Shown in pieces: positions 1-10,051 of a stretch of 64,000 bases of DNA. The stretch's first letter is position 1. Every line of letters starts with the position of its first letter. The translations under genes and the position numbers were made by a program. This stretch comes from Sinomonas sp. ASV486 (GTDB lineage Bacteria; Actinomycetota; Actinomycetes; Actinomycetales; Micrococcaceae): positions 62,001 through 126,000 of the forward strand of contig NZ_JAVFJK010000006.1 in the NCBI RefSeq assembly GCF_030908215.1. Direction: 5' to 3'. The notes under the pieces are model-generated. The model was not told the origin of the DNA. It made no database searches and saw only the letters and a list, made by a program, of their open reading frames with translations.

Positions 1-300
1 ACCTTCCTCGGGCTCGGCATCGCCGTTCTGTGCGGCGGTGCGCCGGTGGTGATCCTCCACTTCGCGGCGCCGACCCTGCCCTTCACCGGCAGGACCCTCA
101 TCGCGGATCTGCTCATGAAGCTCGCCGCCCTGGCCATCGCTCTCTTGCTCGTCGGCATCCCCGGGTGGGCCAAAGCCGAGTGGTACTGGTTGTCGCTCGT
201 AGCCTGCGGGGCCGTGTGGCTCATGGCCCAGGCCCTGGTGGCGCTCGCACAATGGCGCCCGACGGCGCCGGGGCGCCGGGCGAACCGGGTCGGGGCTTGA
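1..300 (+). CDS. C-terminal part of an unidentified integral membrane protein (5' partial)
   Basis: The frame is open from the first base to a TGA at 298-300, so the start lies upstream of the window. The 99 visible residues hold three hydrophobic segments (about residues 1-21, 35-54 and 61-82) and a short basic tail. In Mycobacterium tuberculosis a WecA/Rfe-type glycosyltransferase lies directly before the atp genes, so a polytopic membrane protein here fits that order. No family motif is visible in this fragment, so no function is assigned. Confidence 0.6.
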   Translation, partial: TFLGLGIAVLCGGAPVVILHFAAPTLPFTGRTLIADLLMKLAALAIALLLVGIPGWAKAEWYWLSLVACGAVWLMAQALVALAQWRPTAPGRRANRVGA

Positions 301-381
301 GTTCTATCCTGTGTAGAATAGGCATGCACCCACCCTCCACGCCGGCGACCTGGCAGCAGGTCACCGGCGATCTGGCATGAA

Positions 382-903
382 ATGGACCCTATGACGCATC
401 CACACGGCTTCTCAGGCCGTCCTGGCGTCGGCGGTTCCGCAAGCCACGGCTCGCCGTGGCTCCGCCTCGCAGCCCAGTGCTCGGGGGCGTCCGCGGGGGC
501 CGCAGCAATCCTCGCGATCGTGGCGTTTGCCACAACCGGCGCTGGCGCCGGGGGCAGCGTGCTCTTCTCGGCGGCAATCGTCATCGTCTTCTTCGCCCTG
601 AGCCTCATTGCGGGCCACCTCGCGGGCCGCAACAACCCCTCGGGTGCGATCGGCGTCTTCGCCGTCGTGTATGCCATCAAGATCTTCGGGTTCGCTGCGC
701 TCCTGCTGTGGCTCGGCAAGCCCGCGTGGATTGTCGGCCCGTGGTTCGGGGCGTCCGGGATCGTGACGGTTGTCGTGTGGCAGGCGGTCGAGGTCTTCGC
801 CTTCAGCAGGCTCAGGCTCCAGATCTTCGACGACGCACCGGCGGCTTCGGCCGACCGAGGCGACGCCCCGTCGTCGTCCGAGGAGGGCGATTCGCATGAC
901 TGA
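382..903 (+). CDS. AtpI-like ATP synthase accessory membrane protein
   Basis: A 173-residue protein with a Gly/Ser-rich N-terminus, four hydrophobic segments (about residues 30-52, 58-77, 88-108, 114-135) and an acidic tail. Length, four-helix topology and position before atpB match the actinobacterial AtpI-like proteins (the Rv1303 position in M. tuberculosis), thought to help c-ring assembly or Mg2+ supply. That role is from family knowledge. No clear ribosome binding site is seen; ATG 391 in the same frame is an alternative start. The end overlaps the next gene by 8 nt (ATG inside ATGACTGA), which implies translational coupling. Confidence 0.7.
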   Translation: MDPMTHPHGFSGRPGVGGSASHGSPWLRLAAQCSGASAGAAAILAIVAFATTGAGAGGSVLFSAAIVIVFFALSLIAGHLAGRNNPSGAIGVFAVVYAIKIFGFAALLLWLGKPAWIVGPWFGASGIVTVVVWQAVEVFAFSRLRLQIFDDAPAASADRGDAPSSSEEGDSHD

Positions 904-1186
904 GAAGACCCCTCCGAAGGGGCCTGCCGGCAAGCCTGAGAGCGATTCCGGATACAACTCCGGAATGGCCGTCTTCAGCTATGTAATTGGCGGGATCGTA
1001 GTCTGGAGTTTGATAGGGTGGGGGCTGGACAATCTCCTGAAAACGCACTGGCTCGTGCTCGTCGGTGCACTGGTGGGGATTGCAGGCGGCATCTATCTGA
1101 CCATGAAGCACGGGCTCCTGACGCACACCAAGGGTCCTGCCGAGCCTCAGGGCCCAGGGGACCGCGCCGACGAGGACAGCCGCTGA
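896..1186 (+). CDS. AtpZ/AtpI-family small membrane protein
   Basis: A 96-residue protein with a hydrophilic N-terminus of about 25 residues and two membrane helices separated by a short loop containing GWGLDNLL. This is the two-helix pattern of the AtpZ family (PF09527) that accompanies F-type ATP synthase operons and is linked to Mg2+/Ca2+ transport or assembly. It starts inside the preceding gene and ends 88 nt before atpB. Having both an AtpI-like and an AtpZ-like gene in front of atpB is common; here the AtpZ-like one is second. The exact molecular role is not resolved by sequence. Confidence 0.75.
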   Translation: MTEKTPPKGPAGKPESDSGYNSGMAVFSYVIGGIVVWSLIGWGLDNLLKTHWLVLVGALVGIAGGIYLTMKHGLLTHTKGPAEPQGPGDRADEDSR

Positions 1187-1274
1187 TGGAGCACCCAAAA
1201 ATTTCACATGTGGGGGTCGAAAGCTACTCGCCCCGGCATCTGCCCGATGATGGACACTGCAGAGAGGAAACGCG

Positions 1275-2075
1275 TTGACCCCGCTCACGCTTCCGGCCGA
1301 AGACTCCGGCGCTTTCACCCCGCCCACTCTTGAGGACATGCACCTCCCGGCAATCTTCCCGTGGGGCGAACATGACGGCTTCTCGAAGCAGATGCTCATG
1401 GTCCTGCTGTCCGTCGTCATCATCGCCTGGTTCTTCCTCGCCGCGTCCCGCAAGGGACAGCTCGTGCCGGGCAAGCTCCAGTTCGCCGGGGAGTACCTCT
1501 ACGGCTTCGTGCGCAACTCGATCGGCAAGGACATCATCGGCGGGCGCGACTTCATGAAGTTCGTGCCCCTGCTGTTCGCCCTCTTCTTCTTCATCCTGGT
1601 GAACAACATCTACGGCGCGATCCCGTTCCTCCAGCTGCCCACCATGTCCCACGTGGGCGGCGCGTACTTCCTCGCTGGCCTCGTGTACGTCACGTGGATC
1701 GGGGTTGGGCTCAAGAAGTTCGGCCCGAAGTTCATCAAGCTCACGGTCGTCCCGTCCGGTGTCCCGTGGTTCATCATGCCGATCGTGGTGCCGATCGAGA
1801 TCATCTCGAACTTCATCGTCCGCCCGATGACGCACAGCCTCCGACTCTTCGCGACCATGCTCGCCGGGCACCTCGTCGTCGCCCTCGCTGGCTCGGGCAT
1901 CGCGTTCCTCATCGAGCAGGAGAACGTCCTGCTCAAGGGAGCTTCGATCCTCGTCCTTGCCGGCGCCACGGCGATGTACATGCTCGAGGCCTTGATCATG
2001 GTCCTGCAGGCCTATGTCTTCACCCTGCTGACCGCGATCTACATCCAGGGCGCGCTTCACGCCGACGCCCACTGA
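1275..2075 (+). CDS. atpB: F0F1 ATP synthase subunit a
   Basis: Membrane stator subunit that forms the two proton half-channels against the c-ring. The 266-residue protein has several hydrophobic helices and the diagnostic SLRLFATMLAGH segment; R190 is the essential arginine (R210 in E. coli). TTG at 1275 is chosen as start because GAGAGGAAA lies 5-6 nt upstream and no better ATG follows before the conserved N-terminal LPAIFPWG region. It belongs to the atp operon; atpE follows after a 68-nt spacer with two small stem-loops. Confidence 0.95.
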   Translation: MTPLTLPAEDSGAFTPPTLEDMHLPAIFPWGEHDGFSKQMLMVLLSVVIIAWFFLAASRKGQLVPGKLQFAGEYLYGFVRNSIGKDIIGGRDFMKFVPLLFALFFFILVNNIYGAIPFLQLPTMSHVGGAYFLAGLVYVTWIGVGLKKFGPKFIKLTVVPSGVPWFIMPIVVPIEIISNFIVRPMTHSLRLFATMLAGHLVVALAGSGIAFLIEQENVLLKGASILVLAGATAMYMLEALIMVLQAYVFTLLTAIYIQGALHADAH

Positions 2076-2079
2076 GAAT

Positions 2080-2126
2080 TCCCCCTGAAGGGGGATGAAC
2101 CGAACACGAAAATCGCCCCTTTGGGC
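2080..2126 (+). promoter_or_regulatory. Two small stem-loops in the atpB-atpE spacer
   Basis: CCCCC-TGAA-GGGGG (2081-2094, extended by T2080-A2095) and GCCC-CTTT-GGGC (2115-2126) precede the atpE ribosome binding site. They may set mRNA stability or translation of atpE, which must be made in excess. Confidence 0.5.
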
Positions 2127-2143
2127 AACCTGAAAGGAACACA

Positions 2144-2347
2144 ATGACCGGCAACATCAACCTCGTCGGGTACGGTCTGTCTGCCATTGGCGGTGCCATC
2201 GGTGTGGGCCTCGTCTTCGCGGCCTACATCAACGGCGTCGCCCGCCAGCCGGAGGCGCAGCGCGTGCTCCAGCCGATCGCCTTCCTTGGCCTCGCACTGA
2301 CCGAGGCGCTCGCGATCCTCGGCCTCGTGTTCGCCTTCGTGCTCTGA
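2144..2347 (+). CDS. atpE: F0F1 ATP synthase subunit c
   Basis: Proteolipid that forms the rotating c-ring. The 67-residue protein is a helical hairpin: helix 1 about 8-32, polar loop R34-Q35-P36, helix 2 about 45-66. E54 in [11 protein letters not shown] is the proton-carrying carboxylate, equivalent to E61 of the M. tuberculosis subunit. The Gly-rich first helix is typical. A good ribosome binding site (AAAGGAA, 2134-2140) precedes the ATG, as expected for the subunit needed in the most copies. Confidence 0.97.
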   Translation: MTGNINLVGYGLSAIGGAIGVGLVFAAYINGVARQPEAQRVLQPIAFLGLALTEALAILGLVFAFVL

Positions 2348-2386
2348 CCCTTTTCCCACAAGGCACACTCAGCCAGAACCGAGTAG

Positions 2387-2952
<566 letters not shown>

Positions 2953-2953
<1 letters not shown>

Positions 2954-3783
2954 TGGCAAGAGCATCGAGCGAATCGCTGGCCGCCGCGCTGGCGGACCTG
3001 GAGACCAAACTGCCCACGGCCTCGCTGTCGCTGGCACGGGAGCTCTTCAGCATCCTGGGTGTCCTTGACGGCTCCGCCGGCCTCCGCCGCGCGCTGACCG
3101 ATTCGTCCCGTGAGGGCGCGGAGAAGTCGGCACTCGTGCACGGTCTGCTGGACGGCAAGGCGAGCTTCGACGCCGTCGAGATCACGGCCAGCCTGGCCGC
3201 CTCGCGCTGGGCCGATGCCCGCGATGTCAGCGATGCACTCGAGACCCTTGCCTCGACCGTGGCGATCGCCGTGGCCGAGCAGGGCGCCGGTGCAGATGGC
3301 CACGGTGGACTGGAGAAGCTCCAGAACGACCTGTTCGCCTTCATCAGCACGGTCGAGTCGAACCATGACGTGCAGGCAGCCGTAACGGACCAGCAGGCCC
3401 CGGAGGAGGCGAGGCGCGCACTCGCGCTCCGCCTTGTTCCGGGAGCCTCCGAGGAAGCGAAGCTTCTCATCGGGCAGGCAGTGACGGCTCCGCGCGGCGC
3501 CAAGCCAACGGCCCTCGTCGAGAAGTTCGCTTCTCTCGCCGCCGGACGCCAGAAGCGCTGGATCGCCGACGTCGCCGTCGCGCGCCCCCTCTCGGAGGCG
3601 CAGACCCAGCGGATGCAGGCGGGGCTCAACGGCCTCTACGGGCGCGAGCTCAAGATGAACACGACCCTGGATCCGTCGCTCGTCGGCGGCGTCCGCGTTT
3701 CGGTCGGCGACGAGGTGCTCGATGCCTCGACGGTGACTCGGCTTGGCGAGCTGCGTCGTCAGCTCGCAGCTCAGGCACGCTGA
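2953..3783 (+). CDS. atpH: F0F1 ATP synthase subunit delta
   Basis: Connects the peripheral stalk to the top of F1. At 276 residues it is about 100 longer than E. coli delta (177), the usual size in Arthrobacter-like actinobacteria. The C-terminal part carries the conserved GGVRVSVGDEVLDAS segment with a terminal helix, typical of the OSCP/delta family. The start overlaps the atpF stop codon. A 91-nt spacer without visible structure separates it from atpA. Confidence 0.95.
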
Positions 3784-3874
3784 GGCAACAGCACACTTCG
3801 TATCAGACAATTCGGTCATCGCAGGCAGTACGGCTCTTCGATGACCACGAGACTCAAGAGAGCAGGACTGCAAG

Positions 3875-5512
3875 ATGGCCGAATTGACCATCAATGCCGA
3901 CGACGTCCGCAGCGCGCTGAACGACTTCGCGGCTTCCTACGAGCCTGGCACGGCTGATCGCGTCGAGGTCGGCCATGTCACGTCTGCCGGTGACGGCATT
4001 GCCCGCGTCGAGGGCCTCCCCTCGGTGATGGCGAACGAGCTCCTCCGTTTCGAGGATGGCACGCTGGGCCTCGCCCAGAACCTCGACGTCCGCGAGATCG
4101 GCGTCATCATCCTCGGCGACTTCGGCGGCATCGAGGAGGGCCAGGAGGTGCACCGCACCGGCCAGATCCTCTCCGTGCCGGTCGGCGACGCCTTCCTTGG
4201 CCGCGTCGTGGACCCGCTGGGTGCCCCCATCGATGACCTGGGTCCGATCGCGGCCGAGACCACCCGCGCGCTCGAGCTCCAGGCTCCCGGCGTCACGCAG
4301 CGCAAGTCGGTCCACGAGCCGATGCAGACCGGCCTCAAGGCCATCGACGCGATGATCCCGATCGGCCGCGGCCAGCGCCAGCTCATCATCGGTGACCGCC
4401 AGACCGGCAAGACGGCCATCGCGGTCGACACGATCATCAACCAGAAGTCCAACTGGGCCTCGGGCGACGCCACGAAGCAGGTCCGCTGCATCTACGTCGC
4501 GATCGGCCAGAAGGCCTCGACGATCGCGGCTGTGCGCCAGACCCTCGAGGACCATGGTGCTCTCGAGTACACGACGATCGTGGCCTCCCCGGCGTCCGAC
4601 CCGGCGGGCTTCAAGTACCTTGCCCCCTACGCCGGCTCGGCCATTGGCCAGCACTGGATGTACGGCGGCAAGCACGTCCTGATCATCTTCGATGACCTCT
4701 CGAAGCAGGCCGAGGCCTACCGTGCCGTCTCCCTCCTCCTCCGCCGCCCGCCGGGCCGCGAGGCGTACCCGGGCGACGTCTTCTACTTGCACTCCCGCCT
4801 GCTCGAGCGCTGTGCCAAGCTCTCGGACGAGCTCGGTGCGGGTTCGATGACCGGCCTGCCGATCATCGAGACCAAGGCGAACGACGTTTCGGCGTACATC
4901 CCGACCAACGTCATCTCGATCACCGACGGCCAGATCTTCCTCCAGTCGGACCTGTTCAACGCGAACCAGCGCCCGGCGGTCGACGTCGGCATCTCGGTTT
5001 CCCGCGTGGGCGGCGCTGCCCAGGTCAAGGCGATGAAGTCGGTCTCCGGCACGCTCAAGCTCGACCTCGCGCAGTACCGCGACATGCAGGCCTTCGCGAT
5101 GTTCGCCTCGGACCTCGACGCAGCGTCCCGCCAGCAGCTCACCCGCGGAGCCCGCCTCATGGAGCTGCTCAAGCAGGGCCAGTACTCGCCGTACCCGGTC
5201 GAGGAGCAGGTCGTGTCGATCTGGGCCGGTACGCGTGGCTACCTTGACGACGTCCCTGTCGAGGACGTGCGCCGGTTCGAGGTGGACTTCCTCGACTACC
5301 TCAAGCGCAAGACGTCGATCCTGACGACCCTTGCCCAGACCGGCAAGCTCGAGGACGACACCGTCGAGGCCCTCAAGACCGCTGTGGCGGACTTCAAGGT
5401 CGGCTTCTTCGGCGAGGGCGACAGCCAGCTGGTCGGCGCCGGCCACGAAGAGCACGAGGCTCTTCCCGAGGGCGACGTCAACCAGGAAAAGATCGTCAAG
5501 CAGAAGCGCTGA
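3875..5512 (+). CDS. atpA: F0F1 ATP synthase subunit alpha
   Basis: Non-catalytic nucleotide-binding subunit of the F1 hexamer, 545 residues. Order seen: N-terminal beta-barrel (about 1-100), P-loop GDRQTGKT at about 173-180, a Walker B-like strand [10 protein letters not shown], the alpha signature around [11 protein letters not shown], and the C-terminal helical domain ending in a Lys/Arg/Glu-rich tail. All catalytic-interface motifs of the family are present. It is the fifth core gene of the operon. Confidence 0.98.
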   Translation: MAELTINADDVRSALNDFAASYEPGTADRVEVGHVTSAGDGIARVEGLPSVMANELLRFEDGTLGLAQNLDVREIGVIILGDFGGIEEGQEVHRTGQILSVPVGDAFLGRVVDPLGAPIDDLGPIAAETTRALELQAPGVTQRKSVHEPMQTGLKAIDAMIPIGRGQRQLIIGDRQTGKTAIAVDTIINQKSNWASGDATKQVRCIYVAIGQKASTIAAVRQTLEDHGALEYTTIVASPASDPAGFKYLAPYAGSAIGQHWMYGGKHVLIIFDDLSKQAEAYRAVSLLLRRPPGREAYPGDVFYLHSRLLERCAKLSDELGAGSMTGLPIIETKANDVSAYIPTNVISITDGQIFLQSDLFNANQRPAVDVGISVSRVGGAAQVKAMKSVSGTLKLDLAQYRDMQAFAMFASDLDAASRQQLTRGARLMELLKQGQYSPYPVEEQVVSIWAGTRGYLDDVPVEDVRRFEVDFLDYLKRKTSILTTLAQTGKLEDDTVEALKTAVADFKVGFFGEGDSQLVGAGHEEHEALPEGDVNQEKIVKQKR

Positions 5513-5589
5513 TTCCCTGCGTCTGACTGGGCGGGCCGGAGCCCACGGCACCGGCCCGGCCAGTCAGCGAGGGTGAGGAAAGGACAAGA

Positions 5590-6480
5590 ATGGGAGCCCA
5601 GATCCGGGTCTACCGCCAGAAGATTGCCTCGACATCGTCGATGCGCAAGATGTTCAAGGCGATGGAGCTGATTGCTACCTCCCGCATCGGCAAGGCGCGC
5701 GCCCGCGTGGCCGCCTCCCTGCCGTACGCGAATGCCATTACTCGCGCCGTTTCTGCTGTCTCCTCTTCGTCCGAGATCGACCACCCGCTGACCACCGAGC
5801 CCACCCAGGTGCGGCGCGCGGCAGTGCTGGTCCTCACGGCAGACCGGGGCCAGGCCGGCGCCTACTCGGCCAGCATCATGAAGCAGGCCGAATCGCTTGT
5901 CGAGCTCCTCCGCGGAGAGGGCAAGGAGGTGGCCACGTACCTCGTCGGCCGCAAGGGCCAGGCCTACTTCGACTTCCGCAACCGCGACTATGTGCGGGTG
6001 TGGACCGGCGGAACCGACAACCCCGATTTCGCAACCGCGCGGGAGATCAGCAAGGTCCTCCTCGAGGCCTTTGCCGCGCGTTACGAGGACGGCGGGGTCG
6101 ACGAGATCCACGTCGTCTATACCCAGTTCAAGTCAATGGTGGTGCAGGAGCCTACCGTGATCCGCCTGCTTCCCCTCGAGGTCGTCGAGGAGAACGCTGC
6201 GGACGCGAAGGAGATCCTGCCGCTCTACGAGTACGAGCCCGAGCCCGAGCAGGTGCTGGACGCCCTGCTGCCGCGGTATATCGAGTCGCGGATCTTCGCG
6301 GCCATGCTTCAGGCCGCTGCGAGCGAGCTCGCCTCGCGCCAGCGGGCCATGAAGAACGCGGGCGACAACGCCACGGATCTGATCAAGAAGTACACGCGAC
6401 TGCGCAACACCGCCCGCCAGGCGGAGATCACGCAGGAGCTGACTGAGATCATCGCTGGCGCCGATGCGCTCAACGCCTGA
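5590..6480 (+). CDS. atpG: F0F1 ATP synthase subunit gamma
   Basis: Central rotor shaft of F1, 296 residues. The N-terminal helix ([20 protein letters not shown]) and the C-terminal helix ending in [19 protein letters not shown] form the coiled coil that turns inside the alpha3beta3 ring; both ends are conserved here. A ribosome binding site (GAGGAAAGGA) precedes the ATG. A small stem-loop follows before atpD. Confidence 0.96.
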   Translation: MGAQIRVYRQKIASTSSMRKMFKAMELIATSRIGKARARVAASLPYANAITRAVSAVSSSSEIDHPLTTEPTQVRRAAVLVLTADRGQAGAYSASIMKQAESLVELLRGEGKEVATYLVGRKGQAYFDFRNRDYVRVWTGGTDNPDFATAREISKVLLEAFAARYEDGGVDEIHVVYTQFKSMVVQEPTVIRLLPLEVVEENAADAKEILPLYEYEPEPEQVLDALLPRYIESRIFAAMLQAAASELASRQRAMKNAGDNATDLIKKYTRLRNTARQAEITQELTEIIAGADALNA

Positions 6481-6481
6481 G

Positions 6482-6496
6482 CGCACGGTCCGTGCG
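6482..6496 (+). other. Small stem-loop between atpG and atpD
   Basis: CGCACG-GTC-CGTGCG, a 6-bp stem 1 nt after the atpG stop. Too weak for a terminator; may be an mRNA processing or stability element. Confidence 0.35.
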
Positions 6497-6511
6497 AGCA
6501 CCCACCGATAG

Positions 6512-7999
<1,488 letters not shown>

Positions 8000-8000
8000 C

Positions 8001-8282
8001 ATGGCTGAGCTCGAGGTCGAGATCGTCGCGGCGGACCACTTCGTGTGGTCCGGCCCGGCGAAAATGGTCAAGGCCCGCACCGCGGACGGCGAGATCGGGA
8101 TCCTTCCGGGACACACCCCGGTCCTCGCGATCCTGCATGCGGGCGAGATTGAGATCGAGCCGGTCTCCGGCTCGAGGATCACTGCGACGGTCGACGGCGG
8201 ATTCTTCTCCGTCGATTCGGACCGCGTCGTGATCGTCGCCGACAACGCCCAGATCGGCGAATCGGCCGCGGGGACTCGTTAG
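8001..8282 (+). CDS. atpC: F0F1 ATP synthase subunit epsilon (short, barrel-only)
   Basis: The 93-residue protein starts one base after the atpD stop. It contains the N-terminal beta-sandwich of epsilon, including the conserved GEIGILPGHTPVLA, and ends right after the last strand (VVIVADNAQIG). The C-terminal two-helix domain that inhibits ATP hydrolysis in E. coli (139 aa) and is partly kept in M. tuberculosis (121 aa) is missing. The stop is followed closely by the DUF2550 gene, so the short length does not look like an obvious frameshift. Confidence 0.93.
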   Translation: MAELEVEIVAADHFVWSGPAKMVKARTADGEIGILPGHTPVLAILHAGEIEIEPVSGSRITATVDGGFFSVDSDRVVIVADNAQIGESAAGTR

Positions 8283-8292
8283 CAAGACCTCG

Positions 8293-8724
8293 ATGGACGA
8301 TTCCGCCATTCCGTTCGTCGTCCTGGCAGTGGTCTTCCTGCTCCTCGTGGCGATGCTCTGCACTCTCGGGGTGCGCCGCTTCGTTCTGCGGCGCACTCTG
8401 GGGACGGTGGATGCCTCCATCTCCAAGGCCTCCGGGCCCTGGCGGATGGGGGTTTGCCGTTATCAGGACGCAGAACTCGAATGGTTCAATCTGCTCTCCC
8501 TGAGTCCGGTCGCAGGGCACCGGTTCACGAGGAGCTCGCTTGAGCTCCTCGGGCGGAGGGCACCCACGGAGGCCGAACGGACTCGCGTGCAGGCCGACGT
8601 GGTAGTGGTCGAACTGCGTTATCTGGGCGAGAGCGTGCGCTTCGCCATGGACTTCAGCGCCTACGCTGGACTCGCTTCGTGGCTTGAGGCCGGACCGGTC
8701 ATCGGCGTCGGAACCTGGCGCTGA
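8293..8724 (+). CDS. DUF2550 membrane-anchored protein
   Basis: A 143-residue protein with one N-terminal helix (about residues 6-27) followed by a basic turn (RRFVLRR) and a compact soluble domain with WFNLLSLSP and VVVVELRYLGE strands. It matches the DUF2550 family that lies directly downstream of atpC in many actinobacteria (the same neighbourhood in mycobacteria). Function is unknown. It starts 10 nt after atpC and probably shares its transcript. Confidence 0.85.
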   Translation: MDDSAIPFVVLAVVFLLLVAMLCTLGVRRFVLRRTLGTVDASISKASGPWRMGVCRYQDAELEWFNLLSLSPVAGHRFTRSSLELLGRRAPTEAERTRVQADVVVVELRYLGESVRFAMDFSAYAGLASWLEAGPVIGVGTWR

Positions 8725-8731
8725 CCCCGCC

Positions 8732-10051
8732 ATGGACTGGTTCTACGACCTGAGGCTCGTCGATGGTCCTGTCGCCGTGGCGTGCTGGACTCTCGGTGTC
8801 GCGGGGACCGTGTTCCTCGTGGGCCTGGTCCTCCTCAGGCGTCCGATAGCGCGCGGCGCGTTCCTGCTGGTGGCGGGTGCTGCGCTGGCGGTCACGGTGA
8901 CCCTCACCGTTCACTGGCTGCTCGTGGACATCCTGAACGTCTTCCCCGAGGACCTCCCGGGCGACGTCCTCTTCTCGTCCGCCTTCGGCGTCCTCGGCGT
9001 CGTGCTCGCTGTCGTCGGAATCGTCCGCCTGGGTCTGACGAGGCGTGTATGGGGCCGGCGGGCCGTGGCCGTCGTCTCTGCGCTGACCGTCGCGCTCCTG
9101 TCCGTGCAGCAGATCAACGCGTACTTCGGCCTCAATCTCACCGTCGCGGATCTCGCCGGTGTGGCGGTCAACCGTATCCAGGCCCTCGTACCCACGCTGG
9201 AGAGGGCCGGAACGCCCTCAGTTCCCATCGCCTCGTGGAAGGCACCGGACGGACTGCCGGACAACGGCGAACTCCGCAAGGCCCACCTCCCCAACACGGC
9301 ATCGGGCTTCTCCGCGCGGGACGCGTACATCTACCTTCCCCCGGCGTACTTTGCGACCACGCGGCCTGAACTGCCGGTCCTGCTGCTCATGGCAGGCCAG
9401 CCCGGCAATCCGTCGGACTGGCTGGGCGGCGGGCAGCTCCGGATCACCTTGGACCGCTTCGCGGCGAAGCACGGCGGCGTGGCACCCATTGCCGTCGTCG
9501 TCGACCCGCTTGGAGCGCCGGGCAACAACACGCTGTGCATGGATACGAAGCTCGGCAAGGCAGAGACGTATCTTACCCAAGACGTTGTCCCCTGGATCAA
9601 GGCGCACCTCACCGTGGCGATGGACCCTCGAGAGTGGTCCGCCGGGGGATTCTCCTTCGGCGGGACGTGCGCGGTCCAGCTCCTCGCCAAGCATCCTGAG
9701 ATCTTCGGCTCCGCCTTGGGTTTCGCCGCCGAGAAAGAGCCGGCGCTGGCCAAGGATCGGCGCAAGACCATCGATGGCGCCTTCGGCGGGGACACCGCGG
9801 CCTTCGAGGAGCAGATTCCCGCACACTTCTTCGCTCTAGGGGGCCATGAGGGACAGTTCCTGTTCCTCGCCGCGGGCACCCGTGACACTGACTTCATGGC
9901 CCAGGCGGACATCATCGCGGGCCAGGCGCGGGGTGGCGGCGTGGAGGTGCACGAGGAGTTCGTCCCCGGCGAGGCCCACTCGTGGGAGATGATCGCCAAG
10001 GCGGTTCCCGTGGGGCTTGACCTTCTGGCGTCACGCTGGAGCCTGCCGTGA
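8732..10051 (+). CDS. Membrane-anchored esterase (PF00756-like alpha/beta hydrolase)
   Basis: A 439-residue protein: four hydrophobic helices in the first 150 residues, then an extracytoplasmic esterase domain from about 190. The nucleophile elbow GFSFGG places the serine at S308, and the motif GEAHSWEM near the C-terminus supplies the histidine. The domain resembles the esterase D/antigen 85-like family, which hydrolyses or transfers acyl groups in the envelope. ATG 8732 is the first plausible start after the DUF2550 stop. The end overlaps the next gene by 4 nt (GTGA), so it likely works with the DUF2156 protein on a lipid; the substrate is unknown. Confidence 0.8.
   Translation: MDWFYDLRLVDGPVAVACWTLGVAGTVFLVGLVLLRRPIARGAFLLVAGAALAVTVTLTVHWLLVDILNVFPEDLPGDVLFSSAFGVLGVVLAVVGIVRLGLTRRVWGRRAVAVVSALTVALLSVQQINAYFGLNLTVADLAGVAVNRIQALVPTLERAGTPSVPIASWKAPDGLPDNGELRKAHLPNTASGFSARDAYIYLPPAYFATTRPELPVLLLMAGQPGNPSDWLGGGQLRITLDRFAAKHGGVAPIAVVVDPLGAPGNNTLCMDTKLGKAETYLTQDVVPWIKAHLTVAMDPREWSAGGFSFGGTCAVQLLAKHPEIFGSALGFAAEKEPALAKDRRKTIDGAFGGDTAAFEEQIPAHFFALGGHEGQFLFLAAGTRDTDFMAQADIIAGQARGGGVEVHEEFVPGEAHSWEMIAKAVPVGLDLLASRWSLP

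Noticed and set aside
297-319. Promoter TTGAGT...TAGAAT before the atpI-like gene
   Set aside because: TAGAAT (314-319) is a good -10 hexamer, but the spacing to TTGAGT is only 11 bp and the distance to the start is about 60 nt; not supported enough to list.
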